A DNA stretch of 64,000 nucleotides from Leptodontidium sp. MPI-SDFR-AT-0119 (taxonomy: Eukaryota; Ascomycota; Leotiomycetes; Helotiales; Leptodontidiaceae), in contig JAHLEZ010000001.1 in the NCBI GenBank assembly GCA_020726505.1, forward strand, positions 6,448,001-6,512,000. The letters are read 5' to 3'. The position numbers were made by a program, and so were the translations under genes. Positions 44,329 to 58,166 of the stretch are shown here, one piece after another. The notes under the pieces were generated by a model. That model was given only the letters and a program-made list of their open reading frames with translations, was not told the DNA's origin and ran no database searches. How positions within the stretch are numbered: the first letter of the stretch is position 1; each line of letters starts with the position of its first letter.

Positions 44329-44715
44329 ACCAGCTTGGTCGATTGCCGGGCTGTGCTGGAGGAAGGAGCTAACGAGTACGGAGAAGAACACCTGAGCACT
44401 CTTGTCGACATGCACAACCTCTCCATTTATCTCCAAGAACAAGGCAAATATGAAGAAGCCGAGCCTCTACTTCACAGGTGCATCACAATTAAAGTAAAAG
44501 TCCAGGGGAAGGAAACCATCGACACACTTCAAAGCATGAATCACCTGGTCAATCTACTCGCTTTGCAGGGTAAATTCAAAGAAGCAGAAAGTTCTCTTCG
44601 AGAATCCTTGACGTTGAAAGAGGAGATTCATGGGCCACAACACCCAGGAATACTCAATAACATTCATAATCTGGCATGCAATCTTTATTATGCCATCGAC
44701 GGTGTGAAAATACTA
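44329..44715 (+). pseudogene. TPR fragment of an NLR, opposite strand
   Basis: A forward ORF encodes about three 42-residue TPR_10/12-type units: YGEEHLSTLVDMHNLSIYLQ, KYEEAEPLLHRC, TLQSMNHLVNLLALQGKFKE and HPGILNNIHNLACNLYY. It is the type of sensor repeat expected after the reverse-strand fragment beside it, but points the other way, so the ancestral gene was rearranged or two copies were juxtaposed. There is no N-terminal domain. Confidence 0.65.
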
Positions 44716-44799
44716 GTATATCGAAAGCTGGCTACACTTTGGGGGTTGCACTCGGTGGCGAGCTGTTTGTCAACAGGTGAGTCCAGAAACCACGACTAG

Positions 44800-45551
44800 C
44801 AATCCTATTCAAGTAAAATGGTACCAAAAGAAACCCGACATGCCTACAAGTCCAAGAAGCTTCAAGATAGCTGGGGAAAAAATAACTTATAGTTCGTGTG
44901 GCGCCAAAGACCATAGGCCTGCAGGCTTTTGGGTCACTTCGGTATGGGAGAATGGCCGTGTTGTGGGGGGTGGGTGGGGGGGGGGAATGGCTCGATTTAT
45001 CAATTCGATTCTTACGACTAAAAGAGAGCAATTCTGATGACTACTACCGAAAGGAACGATTCAGGCCAATAGCTGGATTAACCCCATGCGATTGAAGATG
45101 CTACCGTGAGCAATATTTCCATAGGCCGATCTGGCACAACTAACTCTAACACGCATACATGTCTTGATCTCTACACTCCTGGTGTATTCCGTAGATATAT
45201 ATATATTCCCCAAACTCCAAGCCGCCCAGAACAGAAATCGCTAATACTCAGTAGTCAACACTCTAGTCCAGCTGACGTGTGACAGGTACCCAGCACATGA
45301 GTAGCCCAATTAGTTGTCCTTCGCTCGGAGGAGGAAGAGTCTCTGGCTCTCCTCGTTGATGGTGGCTGGGCGAGAGACTTTGTTTCCTCTGGAGGGGGCA
45401 GCTACGCTGAGCTATTCCCACAAAACGGAGTCAGTATTGCTATTCAAAAGGGTACGAGAATGTCTAGAAGTGATGTTTTTTTTATTTTTTTTATTAAAAA
45501 AAAATGACTTTCTGTTGCAGACTATTGGGATTGTTTTTAGAAAGAAAGAAT
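44800..45551. other. Intergenic
   Basis: Contains a G-rich stretch near 44963-44982 and an A/T homopolymer region at about 45476-45504. No gene recognised. Confidence 0.35.
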
Positions 45552-45795
45552 TCAAGAGTTACGTACTTCGAGGAATCTGGAAACGGATGCTGGTGACTCT
45601 CCCTCCGGCTCCGACTCCGGGGACCGATGAGCGCTGGTCAGTTCGAGCCACCCGCCGCTGCTGGTCGAAGAAACCGAAGACGCGGTGGAAGATCGGCCTA
45701 ACTTGATGATCAATACAAACTTTCCCATCATAAAATCGAAATATAAATATACCTGGTCGGGACATGGTAGCTTGAGCTTGAGCCTGGCTGGACAT
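45552..45795 (-). CDS. Small Ser-rich protein, two exons
   Basis: Exons inferred at 45795-45753 and 45697-45552 with a 55-nt AT-rich intron, giving 62 aa: MSSQAQAQATMSRPG joined to RSSTASSVSSTSSGGWLELT and an acidic Ser/Pro-rich tail. The intron removes an AT-rich block that would otherwise be read as a different peptide. A second donor (GTACGT at the end of FLE) could splice onward to an unidentified exon near 45300-45470, so the C-terminus is uncertain. Composition suggests a disordered protein; no family recognised. Confidence 0.42.
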
Positions 45796-47452
45796 GTTGG
45801 AGAGAGTAGTTGGGGAATTGGCTTTGGAGATCAATTTACAATTAATGTATGAAGGGTTAGAGAGGTTGATGTGTTGTTGAGTGTTGCCTGGTAATGGAGA
45901 TTGTGTTGTGTACAAAGAAAAGCAAGCTGCTGCCGGGGAGATTTCAGAACTATATATACGCGAGCTGACAGGTAGTACGTTCAGAGTTTCTTGAGAGGTG
46001 CAATCCTAAAATTAGCCATCAAAGACTGTGTGAAGTTCTCAGAAATCAGATCGACAGCGGGCAGCTGAAATGATCTGCGTTTGGCCAAGTATTCTGTACT
46101 TCTTGGAAAATGAGGTCGAGATCCTTGGCCGCTCCGTATTTGTTTTGTTTTGATGCGAGTAATGTACTTTCACGAGTGGCGGTCCTGTTACTAGTAGTTC
46201 TTGGCTCCCTTGGCTGAGATACTCAGGGCCGTTTCACACGTCTCATTCGAACGCCAAGGGAGAGTTCTTGCGGATCGGGACGACGCTTGGACTCTCAAGT
46301 GCCGGTCGATCAAGGGTTTTGAGTTTCCGAAAAAAAGAGGCTCCGCAGAGCTCTCTACCCTGAATGACTCCGACTCCAGCTTCCCTGAGCCAGAAACCAG
46401 CCGTGTGGCCAAGATTTGAAGAGATCAAAAGTAGCATCGATGAGCCTTGGATCATCCTGAGACGGTGCCAAAAACAGATAGCCGAGGAATCAACTGCAGT
46501 TAGAACATGGGCGCCCCCCCACACGTGGTCAATAATCGAACTGAAGGTTTGCATCATGAGGTCTCAGTCCCTCCTACAGCACTTACACCAATAAATATCA
46601 CAGGCGCTTCGAAGGCACTCACCAGATTGCGAGAATTGCTGGCCAATGCCCCAGGCAACATATCGTTCAGCCGTTTAGCGAGCTCCTTTCCAGATACGTG
46701 CTTGAAATAAAAAATGGCATTTGCCAGTATTCGCAGACTCCTCATTACTACATACACTTGCTGCAGAGCCGAGATAGACGACGATCTTAAGCAGCGGCGA
46801 ATGCCGTTGAAGCTCTTAATGTCGGATCATCTTGGTCGATCGCAGCTTGGCAAGACATCGAAAGTTATCACGCGGATGGGGGGAATCATCACAAGCGTGT
46901 CGTAGTTCAATATTTAACGGCACTGTAGTGCCTAGGTAGGTCGATTAGTTATGATTAGAAAGCAGTATTCAGTTAGGGCGGTAAATTAATTTGTAGATCT
47001 GGCCGAGGAGGGAGAGAGACGCCATTCAACGAAGTTGACTGCCAAGGCTGCCAATGTGACCGAGCGGAGTTGTTGTCCACGATGGTCACAGCAGTAGAAA
47101 CGGCCAAGAGGGTTTTAAACACTTTTTTTCCCCTGCCGGCCTTCATTAATCTTCAAACTTGCCTCTGATTGTTCACAGTCTGAAAAAAAAAATACTCGGG
47201 TAAACCTGAAAGCCTCTCCATCCACACTGGGCCTTTCCCAGATAAAACAAATGTCGTCCACTTATCCGGAACAACCAGAACCCAAATCCGTCGCTGCTAT
47301 GGAAATCAAATAGGTCAGATGTGACATAGTCATCATACAGTATCATAGCATTCGTTGCAAGTCCTGGCACTACTTTCTAAATCCCGCCGAAATTCCGAAA
47401 AACGCTATCATGTACTCGCTTAACGCCAACTCCAAACAAATCATCTTAAAAA
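45796..47452. other. Intergenic, about 1.7 kb
   Basis: Several overlapping ORFs of 60-105 codons on both strands between 46190 and 46910, none with a recognised domain. A GCCTAGGTAGG element lies at 46930. Confidence 0.35.
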
Positions 47453-49954
47453 TCAAGCATCAGGATTACTTTCTGGTATGTTCTCCTTCTCCGGCGACTC
47501 CTCGACGGGTAGCTCCACATTCTTTACAGGGTGAATAAGCATTGGTGGGAGACACATCCTCCCTTCACCACCCCTCATGCCATTAACACCCTTTCCATCT
47601 CTCCCCTCGTCGACCGTCAACTCAAACTCCTCGCCTCCTTCATTGTTGACCTTGAATCCCAACCACCTTCTCCACAGATTCGGAGCAAACCCAGCGTTAT
47701 AATACCACGACATACCCAGTAGGTTGTGCTCTTTTTCTCCGAAGACACTGGTTCTTGCGCCGCCAGTAGCTCCATTTCTTCCTGCGTTCATAACTCCGGC
47801 TAGATACGCAGTAGGCCATTCTCGATCCACGTAAACTGGATGGGGGGCATAGACTGCCTTGTAGCCGTGGTGCAAAGCCGTAGTGGGCGCCCACATCTCG
47901 GAGAAGGCGTGGTGCTTCTTGAACGCAGTTTCTCGATGCATGGTATTGAGAAGGCGCTTTGACATCCTCGAGGCTGTTACGATAGCTGCTCGGCGAGGTG
48001 GAAGCCCATCACTAGCATTGTAACCAGTGATATCGGATTCAAGAAGCCAAGTGGTTCCTTCCGGGTCAAACAGAGGGTTAAATGTAATAAGATCGGCATC
48101 TTCACCAACTCCCCACGCATACTTGTCTTTGTCGTATCCGGTGGGGGGAACTGGGTCCTTTTCGATTTCGAACCAATCCTGCGAATCGTGTGGGCGCTCA
48201 GGCCCCCAAATTGGTTTATCGACCTTGGGGCGCTCGGCTTTGGAGCCCTTGATGCCTGCCCAGATATTATCTGGACTCTCCGTGCCCATTTCGGTCTGAA
48301 CTCGAACCATCTGCTTGAAATCCTCCCAGGATCCGTGAACCGAAGGGATGTAGAATCGGCTGCTTCGCTCCCAAAGTCCTTTGCGGGGTTGTTTCTTGGT
48401 CCAAGAATCAATCTGGGAAAAGAGGTTGTAGTAGTGGCCAGTATATCGAATATCAATTTCCCAGTGCCAGAAAAAGTCATACTCGGGATGAGTGTGGGCA
48501 AAATACTGCATGGCCATTTGCAGCCCACGATATGGCCCATGCACAGGTCTATCTCGTATGAATGTGTCAAAGATTCCTTGGTACACCATGAGCATCTGGG
48601 TTTCGCTCCATAATGTCGCAATGTCGCGGAATTCGGCTGGAACTGACTCGTTCAAGTGCTTTTGGTATGTATCTGCGTCCGCCCAGATGGGGTTGGCTGG
48701 CTCATCCTTGACCTGAACGAGCAAGTGAACATCGTACTCTGCACCCGACCCAAGGGAAAGTTCCGAGATCAAAGCCCTAAGATGCAAAATGTCCTCCTCT
48801 CGGTACTCAAAAGTATCCCATGACCGAATAACTACGGCGTTCCGCGGTAAGTGCTTCTTGGTGGAGGTCAAGTTCGAAGGCTTCGAATTTTCTATCCTCC
48901 TCTGCTCGATGCCTTTGTCGACGACTGAAAATGTAGTGGGAAGCTCGGTGACCGAAGATTTGGTCTCGAAACGTGCAGCATTTGCCAAGTAACATCGTTT
49001 TTGTGCGGCCCCCCAATTGATGTTGGAGTAGTCGATTTGATTGGCGCCGTCGGTACCAGAATCATCTCTCCAGACTAATTCGGAGCCTTCCGTATCGCCA
49101 TGTTGACCTGTACCAGTTCCTCCGTACTTCAACGCGTACCCATACCCGTAAGGACCAAATCTTCCAAATCTCTCAAAGCATATATCTTCTGGTAGTCCAA
49201 GTAGCTCATAAGATCCCATGACATTGTCAGGAAATCCGCTAGGCCTTCCGTGGTAGTACTGTAGTCGAGGAACACGAATGCTAGATTGGTCATCCAAGAA
49301 GCATTCCTGTACTGGCAGGTATTCTTTCAGGTAACTGGGTGAAGTCTGATTTTTATACGGTTCGAATGACTTGCTTGTTGGGAGGTCTCGGATCGGAGTG
49401 ATGACTGTGTCGTTGGATAGAGGCTTCTCGTCCTCGGGTGATGGGTATTCTGGCTTGTTTTCCGAGAAAGGTACCAGCGTCCGAATTCCACCATAATACC
49501 GTGTCAAGAACTCGAATTTCTCCCAAGTTGGTGGACGAGGAGCTGGACGTGAACCTAAATCTCCAACCTCCACTCTGCGCGAAGACACAATGCTCATGCG
49601 CACTAAACCCAGAACAAAGATTATGAGAGTCGAGATCAACCCCAAACAGAGGTACCGGATTATTCGATTCGGTAATCTATATGCCGCTGCTCGCTTTTGG
49701 GCTGGTGCTTTCTTGTGCAACATCGGTCTGTTGGAGGAGTATGAGCCGGATGTCTCTCTCGAGGAGACAACGGAGGAGGAGTAGTCGGATTCATCGTCAG
49801 AATCTTCGGCGGTATCGTCTTCCGAGTAGCTACGTTTTTCGAGATCGACATTTTGCTTCGACCTTCGATAATTGTGAGTGCCGAGAGTCGAGTATTTTGA
49901 GGGAGAAGATCGTTTCGTGACGCTCAGCGTGTCGAGGGCGCTGAAGCCGGCCAT
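47453..49954 (-). CDS. DUF3405 type II membrane protein
   Basis: An 833-aa fungal protein in one exon. Residues 1-90 are polar and Ser/Asp-rich (EDDTAEDSDDESDYSSS), residues about 95-120 form one transmembrane helix (YLCLGLISTLIIFVLGLV), and the rest is a large, probably lumenal domain. That domain matches DUF3405: NAVVIRSWDTFEYREEDILH, YDVHLLVQVKD, YDFFWHWEIDIRYTGHYYN and LWERSSRFYIPSVHGSW. The DxR-like core and type II topology suggest a Golgi glycosyltransferase-like role, which is inference; function is not established. The start at 49954 (MAGFSALDTL) is the first ATG; the frame is open a little upstream without one. Confidence 0.88.
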   Translation of the reverse strand: MAGFSALDTLSVTKRSSPSKYSTLGTHNYRRSKQNVDLEKRSYSEDDTAEDSDDESDYSSSVVSSRETSGSYSSNRPMLHKKAPAQKRAAAYRLPNRIIRYLCLGLISTLIIFVLGLVRMSIVSSRRVEVGDLGSRPAPRPPTWEKFEFLTRYYGGIRTLVPFSENKPEYPSPEDEKPLSNDTVITPIRDLPTSKSFEPYKNQTSPSYLKEYLPVQECFLDDQSSIRVPRLQYYHGRPSGFPDNVMGSYELLGLPEDICFERFGRFGPYGYGYALKYGGTGTGQHGDTEGSELVWRDDSGTDGANQIDYSNINWGAAQKRCYLANAARFETKSSVTELPTTFSVVDKGIEQRRIENSKPSNLTSTKKHLPRNAVVIRSWDTFEYREEDILHLRALISELSLGSGAEYDVHLLVQVKDEPANPIWADADTYQKHLNESVPAEFRDIATLWSETQMLMVYQGIFDTFIRDRPVHGPYRGLQMAMQYFAHTHPEYDFFWHWEIDIRYTGHYYNLFSQIDSWTKKQPRKGLWERSSRFYIPSVHGSWEDFKQMVRVQTEMGTESPDNIWAGIKGSKAERPKVDKPIWGPERPHDSQDWFEIEKDPVPPTGYDKDKYAWGVGEDADLITFNPLFDPEGTTWLLESDITGYNASDGLPPRRAAIVTASRMSKRLLNTMHRETAFKKHHAFSEMWAPTTALHHGYKAVYAPHPVYVDREWPTAYLAGVMNAGRNGATGGARTSVFGEKEHNLLGMSWYYNAGFAPNLWRRWLGFKVNNEGGEEFELTVDEGRDGKGVNGMRGGEGRMCLPPMLIHPVKNVELPVEESPEKENIPESNPDA

Positions 49955-52728
49955 TCCAAGAGACGGACGGTTCAACGGAATGCTATCGTCTGCCTTCCAA
50001 GTAAACAATCAGCCAGCCAGATCGGTGACGTGGGCACACACTTGGGATTAAACGGACTGTGAGGTTCCATGCGCTGGTTTGAAATTCAACTAAAGCTTTC
50101 AAATTGAGGGCTGCAATTGCTGAGAAGATCGTTTCTGCGGAGTCAACACTTTGTGAAAGATTCTCGTATCGAAAACGGGAAGGTGAAAGAAAACAAATCA
50201 GTGGTTGTCCCCGGCAACGTTATCGCGTCGCCCCACCCCGCATGATAAATGAGCCACACCCATACATACCGCCACACTACCGAACCAAACCATTGCAGCC
50301 CCTTTTTGGATTTCCTCCGTCGGCTGTCAACCATCAAAACAAAAGCAGTTCCGGTGTCGACGGCCATGATCCAGAGCACGCTGGCTAGTTAGTTATGTTT
50401 TCCTTGAGTGCTAGTTACCTAGGTCAGCTACGTAGGTATGTATTTTACTTCTTGTTTAATTTGCTTCGAGCTTCAACTGCAAAGCCCGCCTGCGCGAGAG
50501 CAAGTGTGCAATGCACTGATGCCCAGCCATGGTAGAGGTCGTCGTTCATGCCAGGTGAGGGCCGCTGTCGGATGTTGCATTGTTCTATATGAGAGCTGAC
50601 CGCTCTGTCTTTTTCTTTGCTGCAGGACGGATTCCGATAGGCCAGGGCGAGTGAGGAAGGAGGGGAGAGCAACGCAGAAGGAAGGTTAGTTGGTCCGCTG
50701 CACAAGTCGTACAGCAGGTACAGAGCCGGTATGTATGTGTGCAGGACATTGGAAGTGGAAGTGGAAGAGAAGCATGAGTTAAGTGTCATGTGTTGAGAGG
50801 CCTACCTACCTAGGTAAAGCCACCTACCCACTGTACCTTCACTTTGCACGACATTGATACGTGGACGGGCGTCTCGGCCAACCTTCCTTCCTTCCCCTTG
50901 TTACTTACTCCCTCTCTAACTAACTAACTAACACTAACTAACTAACTATCTCCCCAAGCCAGAAACTCTCTCTTCCCCACTACTGACTGACCTTCGTCCA
51001 GAATAACGCAGCGCCTAGCCAGCCCAGCCCAGCCCAGCCCAGCCCTACCCCTCAATTCCACTTCAGCCCCCCAATGCTAGCAGTCACTGGCGGTGTAGCC
51101 ACGCTCCAGGGTAGATAGATGGACATCAATCAGTTGGCATCAGTTCAGATTCGTTTGTCTCACTATTCATTTTACAGAGCGGATCAAACAAAGAAAGGTC
51201 TAGTTATTCATTCCCCGTACAGCCACCGTCACGCCTCGCCACGCCACTCAGGGTCGCTCCTGGTATCATAATCACACACACCTCCTCATCCCGCACCACT
51301 CTACTGTACCACAGCACCCGCAAACATCTACCCCCCACGCTTGGAGCCAGAGCCCTGGTTTGAGTTTGGGTTTGGACTTGGGCTTGGGTTTGAGTTTGTT
51401 GTATCCCGAGTGAGTGGACCCAGCTGCTACGCCACATACTCTGTTGGCACATCCATACTGTACATTTACATCACGTACCAGGGCGACCTGCCGGGAGTAG
51501 CAATGGGGACATCCAGTTGGCTGCTCGGGACCAGCTGTTCCTCGTTCCTGTGGCCAGATGCCGCATGCAGGGTACGAAGGCCTGCATTGCATGCTGGGTG
51601 GGAACTTCGGAACGCTGGCAGGCATATTGTTATGTTATTGGGGGGCTCTGCTCGGCTTTGTTCTGTGCCAATTGCCTGCTCGTTCGCACCTGGTGTGAGC
51701 CTCGTACTGATCCGCTTGTACTGACTGTATCTATCGTCCATCTTGACGGGCAGTACCAGCCGAGACCAAGACACTTTACTGTGCGTGCATCGTGGTGACT
51801 CCAGCAAGTAAGGAGATAAGGCGTGGCTGTTGGTAGCAAGCAGCTTGCTCGTTTGCTACCTACGGTACCTACTATGGTAAGGTAGCCAGCGGCCGCTGAA
51901 GCAAGCAGCTTTGGGTTTGTTGTACAGTACCCTGTGGTACACACATCATACGATCAAATCGGACCTGAGCTGAGTCGGGTGGCGGCTTGTCCTGGGCCAA
52001 TGGGATTGCGGTGCTCTGTCAACTGACGACCGCGTCGTTCCCCTCTGCCATTGAGCGTCCGAACTCTGTCCAACTCGTGACACGACAATCCGATTGCGGC
52101 CAAGGCGGGCATTTGACAGGACCTTAGGTAATTAGTTACTCTTCCCAAACTTACCTAGGTAGGTACCTTGTCCGTATGCTGAAAACACGGAATGGCCTTA
52201 CCTACTGCCTCGCTTGTGTGGACAACAGCAGAGTGGACAGCAAGAGCGGGGACTGGGTGATCCCCACGATACTTCTTTATATAAAGCCCCCTCCTCCCTT
52301 CCTCTCTCTTATTTTCATCGTACAATTGCCACGCTTGTCTCGGCCCCCTCTATTCCTTACTCTCGACAAGAGAACGTCCTGTTAGGGATACCAAGTCCTC
52401 CCGCTCCCACTTTCATACACAATAAAAGTTCATATCGTGGTTCAGTGCCTGCCTCAGATCGCTCGTTGAGACCTTGTTTTGTCGCTGTGCCAAGCCGTCA
52501 GCTCTCATTGTCATCTTCCTCCAAGCCCCAACCCATTCTCGCTGTAGCATCTTCAAGCTCTTGCACTTCCAACGTGACTGCTAAAGTTCCGTCTTTCAGC
52601 TCTTGCTTTCTTTCTCGGGCGCTGAGCTACTGAATGTGCTAGGCGTCAGACCTCGATCCTACAACGAAAACTCGCCTCAAGTCAGCCATCAATGTCCTCT
52701 TTACAAACCTCGACTAACACACAACAGG
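49955..52728. other. Long intergenic region with simple repeats, about 2.8 kb
   Basis: No gene recognised. Simple sequence: (CTAA)n at about 50916-50948, (CAGCC)n at about 51018-51044, and a GAGTTTGGGTTTG-type stretch at 51350-51400. CTAGGTA-type palindromic elements occur near 50415, 50805 and 52151. The last 30 nt (CTAACACACAACAG) look like the end of a 5'-UTR intron of the next gene. Confidence 0.45.
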
Positions 52729-53661
52729 ATGGACATCTCAAAAGCAACGACAACCACAACGACACAGGTCTTGATCCAGGAACCCGATTACCAGTCCGAT
52801 ATCCCGACATCAGTGACACAGCATGATATTCTCCAGATTACACTCAACGGACCGGCTCTCCTTTTGACCATCGTCGCAACGATGCTTGCCATCCAAATTC
52901 TGCAACCATCTCTCACCTGTACACTATTAGCATTGGCTCCCCTCCCATGGATCGTTCACAACGACTATGTCAACTTTCTCAATCTTGGGCCTGGAGGAAC
53001 CCCATCTACATTCATAGGATATCTCAAGATCACCTACCTCCGACTGTTCGCCCTGTCTGACCCTTACACTCCGGTAACCATCTCCTCCGAGAATATCAAC
53101 CCTGCTACCGGTTACTATGAACAGGCTCAATCTTGGCTCCCAAAACGTACAGGTCCTCGTCCAAAGATTGCCGGTATTGCTCCTCAGCGACAACTTGACC
53201 AGCCCGGGTGCGCTGAGATGAACCGGATGCTCCGAATCAGTCTTGAGAACCTTGCCGTCAGACACCCCGACACGTTCCGGATCGGCACCTCCTGTTTTGA
53301 GAAGAAGGGACTCGCTCTCTTTGCCCGAGACCCAATCAATGTTACTTGCAGAGGAGAGATCTGTCATGTCCACCATAGCGATCGAAGCATGCACTTGAAC
53401 CTCCATCCAGACGACGCCAAGGTCGTTCTTGAGAAAGGCTGGGGGGAGAGACATCCGCTTGCTCGGGGTGGTTGGATGAAGGCGTACGTTCCCAGGGAGT
53501 TCATTATGATCTATGCTCCCCGAGACCGCACAGAGCTCGATGTCATCTGTCGGATAATCGAGGCAGCCGGATTCTGGGTCTGTGGAGAGCGATTCAACTT
53601 GAAGGCCGAGAGCCAACGTTTGATGGAGCGAGACGCCGAGGCAGGAAAAGCAGATCGCTGA
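52729..53661 (+). CDS. Luciferase-domain (DUF5519-like) membrane protein
   Basis: A 310-aa protein. After a polar N-terminus there are two hydrophobic segments (LLLTIVATMLAIQIL and CTLLALAPLPWIVH, residues about 40-85). The C-terminal half has the fungal luciferase-domain signature: GEICHVHHSDRSMHLNLHPD, then GWGERHPLAR, VPREFIMIYAPRD and ICRIIEAAGFWVCGE. The name of the domain family is historical and does not imply light emission; the role is unknown. The chosen ATG at 52729 follows an apparent 3' splice site (CTAAC...CAG) directly before it, so the 5' UTR is probably spliced; the in-frame upstream reading from 52603 is then non-coding. Confidence 0.83.
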   Translation: MDISKATTTTTTQVLIQEPDYQSDIPTSVTQHDILQITLNGPALLLTIVATMLAIQILQPSLTCTLLALAPLPWIVHNDYVNFLNLGPGGTPSTFIGYLKITYLRLFALSDPYTPVTISSENINPATGYYEQAQSWLPKRTGPRPKIAGIAPQRQLDQPGCAEMNRMLRISLENLAVRHPDTFRIGTSCFEKKGLALFARDPINVTCRGEICHVHHSDRSMHLNLHPDDAKVVLEKGWGERHPLARGGWMKAYVPREFIMIYAPRDRTELDVICRIIEAAGFWVCGERFNLKAESQRLMERDAEAGKADR

Positions 53662-55260
53662 GCGGGGAAAACGAGAGAAGATAAATTGGACAAAGAAGGG
53701 GTTTGGAAAACCGGTTCCTCAATCTTTGCTTTTTGGGTTGTCTTTCGGCGTGGGGGGGGGGGGGGGGGTGAGATTTGGCGTTATGATGTCTGTCTGTCAT
53801 GGGCGAGGGGCAATATTTAACTCGATTCAAAAAAAAAAAGGAACATACCTCAAACGTCTCAAAAACCTTACTCGTCTTGTTGTGTGGTGGCACTGTTCAA
53901 CCTCTCGAGAGTCGAATTTCACCTGTAGGTATACCAAGAACCGACAAGTGTCCCCGGTTCCCGATGGAACTTTGTGGACTGGAAAGTCCTTCTGGTGGGA
54001 ATACCGGATCTGACAGTTAATTGGGTCTGGCTATTCGGCCACGTATTGTCCCTGTAATATGAACGCCTGGAAAGCAGTGACTCTCCTTTATTTTTTATTT
54101 TTTTTTAGACGAGTCGGGGTATCAGCTTCATATAAGTTCACCCACCCACTGTCCACGGCCGCCACACGTTTCCCATCGCTCAGACCTGGCAATCAAATTC
54201 TCTTTAGTCTTTCTTCAAAACCACTGGTCAACAATTGGAATTGGAACAGTGGATGGACATATATACCCAATATTCATCCCATGGCATTTTCTACGAAATG
54301 ATATCTCTCATCTTTGCTGCCATCCCTCGCCCCGTGCGTGGTCTCTAATACCCTGTCGCAATGCATGCTATCTCCAAACTCCCACTGACAAAAGGTTTCC
54401 GTGAGAATAGGCTATCTGAAACCTCAAACTCGCTTGTCATATACGGCTTCCAGGAGTAGTAGCACGTGGCCTGTGTAGTGAGTGGGAAAAGTAATCGAGG
54501 TGAGGCAGTGGCAAATGCGGTCGAAGATGTATGGTGGTGAGTTTATAGGTCTTCTGGAATTGGATTGTTAGTGCGCGGAGGGACCTATAATCTGGTGAAT
54601 CGTAATTTGGAATGACCAGGTAAAGGCCTGGAGGACGAGGTCGTGGGTATCTGTCGAGGGAGGAAACACGTGCCCGGCCCGCTAGTCAAAAAAGAGCTCC
54701 TTAACTTCGAGACAATATAATGTACTCTTTTAAGCCTCACGACTTCAAATTATACGTTTTTTAGTAGTTAATATAAGGATATTAAAAGTATAGTAATTAA
54801 AGATTAAATAATATAACGCTTGCTTTAAAAAGATAGTAATCACGTGGAAATCCAAGGTCTTGGCTCCTATCCAGTTGGCGGGATTTCGTTTACGCAAGAA
54901 GTGGCTGAGATTTACAATCGTCGCCTCCCACACATTTCTGCTCGTCCAAGCACTCCAAGGCATTCCTCTACTAATCGCAGAAATGGCCACCACAAAGGGA
55001 GGGATCCTGCAAGGCACAAATTGCCCCACCAGAGGGCCCCAAGAAACGCGTGCAATGGCGTGCTCTGACGTCTTCAGGCCGGCAGAAAGCGATCAAAAGC
55101 TCCGAGGTCGCCAATAAAATTTCCCCCAAAGTCGCCTTCGATCGACTTTCCAAACGACCGTTCCACGACCTGCACTCTTCTTCTTTCTCGAAAACTCCCT
55201 TCAATTGCACTCTCGAACACTCCTTCTTTCTCCCCATACAACCATATAACCTTCGCAGCC
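53662..55260. other. Intergenic with the MET3 promoter
   Basis: Contains a run of 17 G at 53752-53768, an A run near 53829-53839 and an AT-rich block at 54750-54840 that looks like RIP-mutated repeat remains. Three CACGTG boxes are listed separately. No gene recognised. Confidence 0.5.
54463..54846. promoter_or_regulatory. Three CACGTG boxes upstream of ATP sulfurylase
   Basis: CACGTG occurs at 54463-54468, 54667-54672 and 54841-54846, the last 415 bp upstream of the start codon and in the form TCACGTG. In yeast this is the Cbf1/Met4 site of sulfur-assimilation genes. Whether it acts here is inference; CACGTG is also a general E-box. Confidence 0.4.
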
Positions 55261-57293
<2,033 letters not shown>

Positions 57294-58166
57294 ACCAGCC
57301 AACCGGATCTCAGATCTTTGGCATTTGGATGTTGGCATACGAGCATTTGGTTTGGAATTTGAACTGGATGGAATGGATTTGCAATGGGAACATGAACATG
57401 AGATAAGGCGTTTTTATTTTATTTTAACGAGAGCAAAAGTCTAGACAAATGGTTTTGCATGACTAGAAATGGGACACGAATATTTTCATTTGCGTTCCTC
57501 GCACGCATGATGGATAGGTGCTACTGGATGCCTCTTTTGTTTGTAGATAGATAGTGATCATGAATAGATCACTTTCGCGTACCGAGTTCTTTGTGTTAAG
57601 CATTCATTCGGCTTTTTTGGTGATGGTTAACTAACGGTAATATTGATGTACTCTCTTGTTCTTGTCTTGTGAGGTTCTATCAGAGCAGTGTTTCTAAAAA
57701 TGTTTCAAATCTTGACTGGCAGGAGATAGACAAAGCCTCTGCTCCCTTTCTTTAGTAACTTGAAAAAGGTGGTTATTTACAGTTGAGGAGCGATTGCGGC
57801 CTCGTGCCTGTAAACTGTACATGTTTTGTTGTGCTGAATGCCAAGCCTCTTTTGGTCAAGCCATGAAGACCACGTGCCATCGTATTCTTTTGTTGTTGAT
57901 CCAACTATTACGTTATGAAACGATGGGTCGCTGCTTTTTGCGAAAGTATGTGAGGATTTTCAGATAACGTGTCATCGATGACACACCTTTTTTTTGTTTT
58001 TCGTCGACGATACGAGTACCTCCTGGTTGCCAACTTCACAACGGTTTCTGCTTCTTTGGTCGTGCACTAATTACTTCATCTCACTAATAATTACTCTAGT
58101 ACTGCTAACTTAACAGTATTATGCTATTTATCTGACCAACCATGTCATTCTCTATCTACTAAGGCA
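57294..58166. other. Intergenic between two convergent genes
   Basis: About 870 bp of T-rich, AT-rich 3' flanking sequence for met3 and the NLR. No ORF of note. Confidence 0.45.

Noticed and set aside
45552..45752. Unspliced reading of the small Ser-rich gene
   Set aside because: The unspliced frame reads through an AT-rich GT-AG interval; the spliced version gives a more coherent Ser-rich peptide.
46191..46910. Cluster of ORFs as a possible gene
   Set aside because: No frame shows a domain, sensible splice links or a dominant coding strand.
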